Made by a program: the position numbers and the translations under genes | Notes under the pieces: model-generated | Told to the model about the DNA's origin: nothing | Seen by the model: the letters and a program-made list of their open reading frames with translations, nothing else | The model's database searches: none | NCBI RefSeq assembly: GCF_003315245.1 | Contig: NZ_QNRT01000001.1 | Span: forward strand, 1,025,457-1,089,456 | DNA: 64,000 nucleotides | Direction: 5' to 3' | Origin: Arenicella xantha | GTDB taxonomy: Bacteria; Pseudomonadota; Gammaproteobacteria; Arenicellales; Arenicellaceae | Part shown: positions 24,606 to 31,108 of the stretch, piece by piece | Numbering within the stretch: position 1 is the first letter of the stretch | How the letters are laid out: each line of letters opens with the position of its first letter

Positions 24606-26096
24606 CTACCCTCTCAAATCATAGTAACAATCTAACGGCATCTGGATTGATGTAGTGCCAGACGACAAGTAGAAATCTGCTTGAGCAACTTCAATTCTCT
24701 CTAACTCAATATACAAATCATTGGGGCCGTCTGACGACAAACGAGCGCGAATTGATTCATTACATCCGGCAACTACATTGCGGATATCAGTAAACGACTC
24801 AGCATTGAGCGTTAAGGTGGCCGACAGTACTGACCCAATTTGTGAGCCTCGGTCGCTGCGATCAATATACGACTCACTAAGACCAATCTCTACTTCATAG
24901 GTACCATTGCCATTGCTCGACGCATTCACAATAGTATGCTCTCTAAGTGCCTGAGCTGCCGATATGCCAGCATGTGCATTTGGAATCACCGCATTCAAAA
25001 GCCGCTCGCCAAGACTGTTCGACTTGCCTATGCCGAACGGTATACCTTGTCCACCACCGTTGGTAAAGTTGCCCTGCGGAGCGCATGAGCCAGGCTCTAA
25101 TATGCCAGAGCCAACGGGCAGTTCAACGTCCACCAAGCTACCATCGAGGTTCAGACTTAACATCATAGTAGAGTCATCTACCGACACCATTGTGGCCGAC
25201 ACAGGGTTTGCCCCTTTGTCAGGATCGTCACAGGTTGTACGCACTCGCAACAAGCTTCCAGCGCTCCCATCTACCTGAATAATGCCTTCGCGCAACGTAG
25301 TGCGGTCAAAACTCAACATGCCCACGCTGTAACTGTTTTCATCAATTTTGCTAGCTGACAGCGCCAGTGTGCGACTCTGAGGAATACGGCCCGCCTGCGC
25401 GGTTGGAATCAACACGTCGAGCAAACTTGTTTTGGCTATTCTGCTGCCTCCGGCGTCAGCGTCGGGATTGTAGAAGCTTTGCGGCAAACCAGTGTCTACA
25501 CACATTGGGCTTGGCAAACTACCAGAACCAGACGGCACAACTAAACGCTCAGAGCGGCCAGGAAGAGTTAACTCGACTTGCGCGTCAGTAACGCTTTCAA
25601 TAGTAATGTTAAGTGCACTCGGACTCAGCATACATGGGTCTTCAACCACCGCTAGATTGCCGCCACTCGCAACGCTCGCAACACCACTGTAGAGAACTTC
25701 GCCACGATTGGTAGTGCCTTCTAACGTACGCTCAAATAGCGACACCGTATACGAATCAACGCCGGCAGTAGTTTGCTCAACCATCACCGCATATTCGTAT
25801 GTGGCCGGCACATTCGCATACGCAGATTCAACTAGAAAGTCTAAAACCGAACCCGCCTTAGCAACCGGCGACACGGCCGCAGCGGCTGAGAAAAACACAA
25901 ATGGCGCAGCCGCTTCCACTGAAGTTTGCGCATGCGCTGGCAGTAAAACGGCATCAACTACAGGCTTATGCCAAATTGCTGTGGCGGTGCCGACGGCAGC
26001 ACCGATCAACACAGTACGTTTAGTTTTATCAATAGCTTGAACGTTAGTTTTTGGCGTCTTCACCACGCCCTTTGAAGTATTGTTGCTCATTCCCAT
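24606..26096 (-). CDS. Exported three-domain repeat protein with WHKPV..PAHAQTS leader
   Basis: I use the ATG at 26096 (MGMSNN), preceded by GGGATTGGG; an ATG at 26090 is also possible, and the frame continues upstream to 26186 without family-like sequence. The N-terminus has KTKRTVLIGAAVGTATA, then WHKPVVDAVLLPAHAQTS, the same leader as the protein at 6770-7330 but with KR instead of RR. The mature part is three copies of a ~135-residue domain, starting near bases 25851, 25431 and 25005. Each copy begins with a hydrophobic AxA-ending stretch (LVESAYAN, LLDVLIPTAQAG, LLNAVIPNAHAG), followed by S-Y-V strands, two conserved cysteines, and LP.GSG. It is the first gene of the HprK/PqqD/NTase operon, so it is the likely client protein. 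No known family recognised. Confidence 0.7.
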   Translation of the reverse strand: MGMSNNTSKGVVKTPKTNVQAIDKTKRTVLIGAAVGTATAIWHKPVVDAVLLPAHAQTSVEAAAPFVFFSAAAAVSPVAKAGSVLDFLVESAYANVPATYEYAVMVEQTTAGVDSYTVSLFERTLEGTTNRGEVLYSGVASVASGGNLAVVEDPCMLSPSALNITIESVTDAQVELTLPGRSERLVVPSGSGSLPSPMCVDTGLPQSFYNPDADAGGSRIAKTSLLDVLIPTAQAGRIPQSRTLALSASKIDENSYSVGMLSFDRTTLREGIIQVDGSAGSLLRVRTTCDDPDKGANPVSATMVSVDDSTMMLSLNLDGSLVDVELPVGSGILEPGSCAPQGNFTNGGGQGIPFGIGKSNSLGERLLNAVIPNAHAGISAAQALREHTIVNASSNGNGTYEVEIGLSESYIDRSDRGSQIGSVLSATLTLNAESFTDIRNVVAGCNESIRARLSSDGPNDLYIELERIEVAQADFYLSSGTTSIQMPLDCYYDLRG

Positions 26097-26304
26097 CCCA
26101 ATCCCGGCGAAATTACTTTCGCATAGTGTGTTTAAACGCTCATCGTAAGTGCTAAACAGCTTTATTATAAGTAGACTAAAGTCCAACCAATGTCTAGTAA
26201 CAGCTGAGCATATTCCCTTTCATCGCTCACCGCAAACGCGGGTATGATACCGTTTCACAAATATCTATATAGCCGAGCTGTTCTCAACACCACTTTCAAC
26301 GCTG

Positions 26305-26805
26305 ATGACCCGACCGAATATGCAACGCCGCTTGGTTCTAGCATCCGCCATAACCTTAGGCGGGGCGGCCTTATGGGGACTAAATCGCCCGAAGAGCGAC
26401 CAGCACGGCACGCCGCGCAAGCAGCCCGAAACCACGCTCGCCAGCATGATCGACACACTGGTTCCGCGCGACGAATTCCCCGGTGGCATTGACATAGGAC
26501 TTGATCAAACCATTGCTCAGCAAATGGCCCAACAACCAAAGCTCAACCAGTTGATCGCTCGACTATTGCCGATTATCGAACGCAGCGCGGTCACGGAATA
26601 CCACCGCGCCTTTTACCGACTCACTATTGACCAACGCGAAGCGCAGCTAAGCAAGCACTGGTATCAAAGCACTAACCCCATAGTTCGCCGCGACTTTATG
26701 CAATTTAGGCGGCATGTTCTGGCGCAGTATTATGAGTCGCCCATTGGCCAGCAAAGCATGGGATATCAACATCCCACGACCTACCCCAACTACCATGTCG
26801 AGTAA
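26305..26805 (+). CDS. Gluconate 2-dehydrogenase subunit 3-like protein (Tat-type leader)
   Basis: The 166-residue protein begins MTRPNMQRRLVLASAITLGG, a twin-arginine-like leader, and continues with SMIDTLVPRDEFPGG, typical of the small subunit of periplasmic GMC dehydrogenases. Its C-terminus FMQFRRHVLAQYYESPIGQQ also fits that family. The small subunit carries the export signal and escorts the flavoprotein. The next gene, a GMC oxidoreductase, overlaps it by 11 bases. The start may be the ATG at 26305 or at 26320 (MQRR). Divergent from the triple-repeat protein gene, with about 200 bases between. Confidence 0.82.
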   Translation: MTRPNMQRRLVLASAITLGGAALWGLNRPKSDQHGTPRKQPETTLASMIDTLVPRDEFPGGIDIGLDQTIAQQMAQQPKLNQLIARLLPIIERSAVTEYHRAFYRLTIDQREAQLSKHWYQSTNPIVRRDFMQFRRHVLAQYYESPIGQQSMGYQHPTTYPNYHVE

Positions 26806-28423
26806 GCAGACCAGTCCGCAATTTGATGTGCTCATTATTGGCTCCGGCGCGGGCGGCGGCATGGCGGCGCTACGACTCTGTGAGCAAGGCTTTAAAGTCG
26901 GGTTGATTGAGCGCGGGCCGCGCTTTAACCACAAAACGGACTTTGTGCTCAACTACCCAGATTGGGAGTCGCGCCGCAACCCACTTGAACACGCACGCCA
27001 ACAAGAACAAACCATCAACTACGACTACCGTAGCGCTGCCGCAGCTGGCGAGCAAAGCCGTGCACCGTTCCATTATCATCGAGTTCACGGTGTTGGCGGC
27101 AGCACGCTGCACTACCAGGGTGAAGCACATCGCTTTGCCGAACATGCCTTTAATATCAAAACCCGCTTCGGCTACGGACTTGATTGGCCGATTGGCTACC
27201 GCGACCTAGCCAGCCACTACCAGCAAGCTGAGACCTTACTCGGCGTAGCCGGAGAAGTCGGCAATCCGCATAAGCCCGAGCGCGAAGCATTTCCAACTCC
27301 TGCGCATCCTCTGAGTAGCCGCAGCCGTATTTTGGCCAAGTCAGCTCAGACAGTGGGCTTTACTGTGCTCCCCAATACACTCGCTTTACCAAGCCAAAGC
27401 ATTGACGGAAGACTACCCTGCCAACATAGCGGCGGCTGTAACTTCGGCTGCGTATTCGGCGCCAAATCAAGCATCGACCAAGCCATTATTCCGCGCGCCG
27501 AAGCAAGCGGCAACCTCACACTAATCACCAACACCCGAGTAACCAGCCTAACCCTTGATCAATCTGGCGCGATTACCGGCATAAACTGCCTCAACGACAA
27601 AACGCCCAGTCGGCTTTACGCCAAGCGATACGTACTAGCCGGTGGCGCGGTAGAAACACCACGCTTAATGCTCGCGAGCACCAACCAAGCCGCAGCAAAC
27701 GGTTTCGCCAACCAACACGACCAAGTCGGTCGATACTTTATGGAAACCGTGGTCGCCAGCGTGCAAATGCAATTGTCGAGCGACACAGAGCTGTATCGCG
27801 GGCCTCCGCTAGATTCCAGAGTGTGGGACTTCTATAAACCCAAAGACGCGTCAATAAGCGGCTTTGTGCTCGGCTCAGCGGGCTATCTGTACCCGGCGAT
27901 TGGGCCGGTTAACCACGCCTTGCAAACGCCGGGCATCGGCCGTGCGCACAAACGCCAAGTACGCCAGACATTCGGGCAAAAAATTATCTTATTCGGCGTT
28001 ACCGAGCAGGAACCTATCGCCGACAACCGAGTGTTTTTGAGCCAGCAAAATGATCAGGCAGGCATACCCAAGGTGAATATCCAAAGCCGCTACACACAAC
28101 GCGACAAAGCTACCATTAGCGCGATGCGCGACAAGTTACTGGCCTGGGGTCGTGCCACGCCGAATGCAAAGGTCCAAAGCATCTCCGACAGCAACGTTCG
28201 ATCATCAGCAACTCATGTTGGTGGCTCGTGTCGTATGGGGCATAACCCAGAAACATCAGTGGTGGATGCCTTCGGCAAAGTGCATGGTCAGTCTAATTGC
28301 TATGTCGCCGATGCCAGCGTGCTGCCAACCCAAGGTTGCGGCGACTCACCATCATTAACCATTCAAGCCCTAGCGCTGCGCACCGCCGACCGCATCGTCG
28401 CAGACCTAAAAAGAGAGACATAA
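26795..28423 (+). CDS. GMC-family FAD-dependent oxidoreductase
   Basis: The FAD-binding dinucleotide loop FDVLIIGSGAGGGMAALRL lies at the N-terminus, followed by VHGVGGSTLHYQGEAHRF (GMC signature) and the C-terminal HVGGSCRMGHNPETSVVD and NCYVADASVLPTQG, where the active-site His/Asn sit in this superfamily. The cysteine-containing HSGGCNFGCVFGAKSS stretch is typical of gluconate/sorbosone-type GMC dehydrogenases. I start at the ATG at 26795 (MSSKQTSPQFDVLI), about 543 residues, overlapping the small subunit stop. It has no signal of its own, so it is probably co-exported with the upstream Tat-type partner. Substrate unknown, likely a sugar or alcohol. Confidence 0.9.
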   Translation: MSSKQTSPQFDVLIIGSGAGGGMAALRLCEQGFKVGLIERGPRFNHKTDFVLNYPDWESRRNPLEHARQQEQTINYDYRSAAAAGEQSRAPFHYHRVHGVGGSTLHYQGEAHRFAEHAFNIKTRFGYGLDWPIGYRDLASHYQQAETLLGVAGEVGNPHKPEREAFPTPAHPLSSRSRILAKSAQTVGFTVLPNTLALPSQSIDGRLPCQHSGGCNFGCVFGAKSSIDQAIIPRAEASGNLTLITNTRVTSLTLDQSGAITGINCLNDKTPSRLYAKRYVLAGGAVETPRLMLASTNQAAANGFANQHDQVGRYFMETVVASVQMQLSSDTELYRGPPLDSRVWDFYKPKDASISGFVLGSAGYLYPAIGPVNHALQTPGIGRAHKRQVRQTFGQKIILFGVTEQEPIADNRVFLSQQNDQAGIPKVNIQSRYTQRDKATISAMRDKLLAWGRATPNAKVQSISDSNVRSSATHVGGSCRMGHNPETSVVDAFGKVHGQSNCYVADASVLPTQGCGDSPSLTIQALALRTADRIVADLKRET

Positions 28424-28426
28424 GCA

Positions 28427-29449
28427 GTGAATCACATCACCGACACCTTAGTCGATTGGCACGCATCGCACGGCCGCCACGACCTACCGTGGCAGAATAC
28501 CCGCGACGCGTATCGTATTTGGCTGTCTGAAATCATGCTGCAGCAAACTCAGGTAACTACGGTTATTCCTTACTATGAGCGCTTCCTGCAGCGCTTCCCT
28601 AACGTAACGGCACTTGCCGAGGCGGCAACCGACGAGGTATTGCACCTTTGGACCGGCCTGGGTTACTACGCGCGCGCGCGCAATCTGCACAAAACCGCAC
28701 AAATCGTTACGCAACAATACAACGGCAAATTCCCCACCGACATCGACGACGTAATCGCCCTACCCGGCATTGGTAAGTCCACCGCCGGCGCGATTCTGGC
28801 CTTCTCAGAGCATCAACCGCATGCCATCTTAGACGGCAACGTTAAACGCGTACTCGCACGTTTTTACGCAGTGGAAGGCTGGTATGGCAACAAAGCGGTA
28901 GAGAAACAGCTGTGGCAACTGGCGCAAGCGAACACACCGAGCAGCAACGTACATATCTACACTCAGGCCATTATGGACTTTGGCGCAACCCTGTGTTCGC
29001 GAAGCAAGCCAAATTGTGCGGCTTGCCCATTACAAACTAACTGTAAGGCATTTGCCCAATCGCGCGTTACGGAATTGCCGCACGGCAAGCCTAAAACAAC
29101 TAAACCAACCAAACAAACGGTCATGTTGCTAATCAAAAACAGCGACGACGAATTCTTGCTACAGCAAAACCCGCCGTCGGGCATTTGGGGCGGACTATGG
29201 TGCCCACCTCAGGTGAACGAAGCACAAACCGAGCACCACATTGGTAATGTTACCGCCACGCCACTCGAAACGCTGCCAATGCTCAAACACACCTTCAGCC
29301 ACTACACGCTCGAGATCACGCCGGTGCTGTGTCGCGCTGAACATCGTGCCAACATCGTCGCCGAAAACACTCACATATGGTATAAACCAGAGTCAAATCA
29401 GGCGCTCGGCCTAGCCGCGCCCGTGAAAAAATTGTTACACACCTACTAA
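28427..29449 (+). CDS. mutY: Adenine DNA glycosylase
   Basis: MutY removes adenine mispaired with 8-oxoguanine. The sequence has SEIMLQQTQVTTVIPYYERF, the helix-hairpin-helix LPGIGKSTAGAILAFS with catalytic aspartate in ILDGNVKRVLARF, and the iron-sulphur ligands C-x6-C-x2-C-x5-C (LCSRSKPNCAACPLQTNC). The C-terminal half is the Nudix-like lesion-recognition domain (FLLQQNPPSGIWGGLWCPP, LKHTFSHYTLEI). The start is a GTG at 28427, 3 bases after the GMC stop. It is followed 28 bases later by yggX, the usual mutY-yggX pair. Confidence 0.96.
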   Translation: MNHITDTLVDWHASHGRHDLPWQNTRDAYRIWLSEIMLQQTQVTTVIPYYERFLQRFPNVTALAEAATDEVLHLWTGLGYYARARNLHKTAQIVTQQYNGKFPTDIDDVIALPGIGKSTAGAILAFSEHQPHAILDGNVKRVLARFYAVEGWYGNKAVEKQLWQLAQANTPSSNVHIYTQAIMDFGATLCSRSKPNCAACPLQTNCKAFAQSRVTELPHGKPKTTKPTKQTVMLLIKNSDDEFLLQQNPPSGIWGGLWCPPQVNEAQTEHHIGNVTATPLETLPMLKHTFSHYTLEITPVLCRAEHRANIVAENTHIWYKPESNQALGLAAPVKKLLHTY

Positions 29450-29477
29450 CCGTTAGGTAATCAATAGGAGCCGTAAA

Positions 29478-29777
29478 GTGTCACGCACCGTATTCTGTCA
29501 AAAACTCCAAATCGAAGCCCCCGGCCTCGCCTTCCAAACCTGGCCCGGTGAACTCGGCAAACGCGTTTTTGAAAACATCTCAGCGCAAGCATGGGAACAA
29601 TGGGTCGCGCACCAGACCATGTTGATCAACGAGTATCGCCTCAACCCAATGGACCCAAAAGCTAAAGAAATGATCGTTAGCGAAATGGAAAAATTCCTAT
29701 TTGGCGGCGGCAGCGAAAAGCCCGCAGACTACGTTCCACCGCCAAACCCGAACGATCCAATCAGCGAAGAGTTCTAA
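29478..29777 (+). CDS. yggX: Fe(2+)-trafficking / oxidative damage protection protein YggX
   Basis: A 99-residue cytoplasmic protein beginning [10 protein letters not shown], the invariant YggX N-terminus with its conserved cysteine, followed by [20 protein letters not shown] and [20 protein letters not shown]. YggX protects iron-sulphur enzymes from oxidation and is usually co-transcribed with mutY, as here. The start is a GTG preceded by AGGAG at the right distance. The C-terminus is slightly longer ([12 protein letters not shown]) than the E. coli protein. Confidence 0.95.
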   Translation: MSRTVFCQKLQIEAPGLAFQTWPGELGKRVFENISAQAWEQWVAHQTMLINEYRLNPMDPKAKEMIVSEMEKFLFGGGSEKPADYVPPPNPNDPISEEF

Positions 29778-29803
29778 AGCTGACGAAAAAGGGCAAAAAA
29801 TAC

Positions 29804-29838
29804 TTGACTCAAACAGCGCATTCCTTTGTAATGCGCTG
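29804..29838 (+). promoter_or_regulatory. tRNA-Phe promoter with an overlapping 9-bp palindrome
   Basis: TTGACT (29804-29809) and TGTAAT (29827-29832) are 17 bases apart, a strong sigma-70 promoter just upstream of tRNA-Phe, followed by a GC-rich start region. CAGCGCATT (29814-29822) and AATGCGCTG (29830-29838) form a perfect inverted repeat that covers the -10 box. Confidence 0.7.
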
Positions 29839-29889
29839 CTCCGAAAGGAAGCCCACCTTAGTCTGACTAACAAGCTCAGACAGAAAAAT

Positions 29890-29965
29890 GGCCAGGTAGC
29901 TCAGTCGGTAGAGCAGGGGACTGAAAATCCCCGTGTCGGCAGTTCGATTCTGTCCCTGGCCACCA
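29890..29965 (+). tRNA. tRNA-Phe (anticodon GAA)
   Basis: The cloverleaf folds fully: acceptor GGCCAGG with CCTGGCC, D-arm GCTC...GAGC, anticodon stem GGGGA/TCCCC around loop CTGAAAA (anticodon GAA), T-arm GGCAG-TTCGATT-CTGTC, and an encoded CCA at 29963-29965. The sequence closely resembles E. coli tRNA-Phe. Its 3' half is the left attachment site of the mobile element. Confidence 0.97.
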
Positions 29966-29967
29966 TT
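29920..29967 (+). repeat. attL: 48-bp direct repeat in tRNA-Phe 3' half
   Basis: From the anticodon loop to two bases beyond CCA, 48 bases are identical to 54427-54474. The repeat regenerates the tRNA 3' end at the left junction, as expected for tyrosine-integrase elements. Confidence 0.95.
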
Positions 29968-30032
29968 TTTCATATATATATCAATAAGTTAGCGGAGCGC
30001 CATTTCGTTGATTTCCCTTACCTTATCCCAAC

Positions 30033-30050
30033 GGGTACAATTTGGGTACA
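30033..30050 (+). promoter_or_regulatory. Putative integrase arm-type site, left end
   Basis: GGGTACAATTTGGGTACA lies just before the integrase gene. A near-identical copy (16 of 18) lies at 54288-54305 near the right end, and each copy is itself a repeat of GGTACA. Arm sites bind integrase or excisionase; this is inferred from position. Confidence 0.55.
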
Positions 30051-30073
30051 CTGCTCAGATTCGGTACTCAAAA

Positions 30074-31108
30074 ATGGCCACAATAACTAAGACAGATTCA
30101 GGAAAATGGAAGGCAATTATCCGTCGTTCTGGCTGGCCAAAAGTATCCAAAACATTCCGCATCAAACGCGACGCTGAAGACTGGGCGCGCACCACCGAAG
30201 ACGAAATCATTCGCGGTATTTACATACCCAGAAATCACTCCGAAAAACTCACCATCGCCCAGGCATTGCTTAGATACTCAGAAGAAGTTACGCCAACGAA
30301 AAAGCCCTCAACTCAAAAACGAGAATACGGCCGCGCAGAGCAACTTCGCTCGCAACTAGGACGGTATAGCTTAGCGGCGCTCAACACTGAGATCATCGCC
30401 AAGTACAGAGACAAACGAATAGACGAAGGAAAAAGTGCAAGCACAGTTCGCTTAGAGCTCGCTCTCCTAAGCCACCTTTATTCAATTGCGATCAAAGAAT
30501 GGGGCTTAGGCCTTGTTTCTAACCCTGTAATGAATGTGCGGAAACCTAGCCCTGGAGCTGGGCGTGATAGAAGGCTAGTTGACGATGAAGAAGAACGACT
30601 ACTAAGAGCATGTAATCAGCACAGTAATCCTTTCTTGGGCTGGATAGTTCGTGTAGCGCTGTATACTGCTATGCGACAAGGAGAAATATTATCTCTTGAA
30701 AAATCACGAGTAAACATTAAACGAGGAGTTCTGACCATTCACAATACAAAGAACAATGATTCGCGGACGATACCCCTCTCAGACAAAGCAAAAGCTGTCT
30801 TTCTGGAAGTACTACAGCACCCGATTCGCCCCCTTGATACAAATTTACTATTTTATGGAGAGCCAGGTAAAGATGGTAAACGTAGACCTTATACTCTAAA
30901 CAGAGTTTGGAGTTCCGCTCTCGAAAGAGCGGAAATTAACGATCTTCGATTTCACGACCTTAGACATGAAGCCACAAGCCGCTTCGTCGAAGCAGGGTTA
31001 ACTGATCAGGAAGTTGCATCGATTACAGGTCACAAATCAATGCAAATGCTAAAGAGATATACTCACCTGAGAAGCGAAGATCTAGTGTGTAAAATAGCGA
31101 AGGTATAG
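30074..31108 (+). CDS. int: Tyrosine recombinase (phage-type integrase)
   Basis: The 344-residue protein starts at the ATG at 30074 (MATITKTDSGKWKAIIRRSG), the typical Arm-DNA-binding start of tRNA-site integrases. The catalytic domain shows Arg in YTAMRQGEIL, the His-x-x-Arg box DLRHEATSRF, and the nucleophile tyrosine in ITGHKSMQMLKRYTHL. It lies 109 bases from tRNA-Phe inside attL, in the usual position. Function: integration into and excision from tRNA-Phe. The downstream methylase gene starts at the very stop codon (TAGTG), so they may be co-transcribed. Confidence 0.95.
   Translation: MATITKTDSGKWKAIIRRSGWPKVSKTFRIKRDAEDWARTTEDEIIRGIYIPRNHSEKLTIAQALLRYSEEVTPTKKPSTQKREYGRAEQLRSQLGRYSLAALNTEIIAKYRDKRIDEGKSASTVRLELALLSHLYSIAIKEWGLGLVSNPVMNVRKPSPGAGRDRRLVDDEEERLLRACNQHSNPFLGWIVRVALYTAMRQGEILSLEKSRVNIKRGVLTIHNTKNNDSRTIPLSDKAKAVFLEVLQHPIRPLDTNLLFYGEPGKDGKRRPYTLNRVWSSALERAEINDLRFHDLRHEATSRFVEAGLTDQEVASITGHKSMQMLKRYTHLRSEDLVCKIAKV

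Noticed and set aside
26097-26186. 30-residue upstream extension of the triple-repeat protein
   Set aside because: It would place a second hydrophobic stretch before the Tat-like leader; the GGGATTGGG site favours 26096 or 26090.
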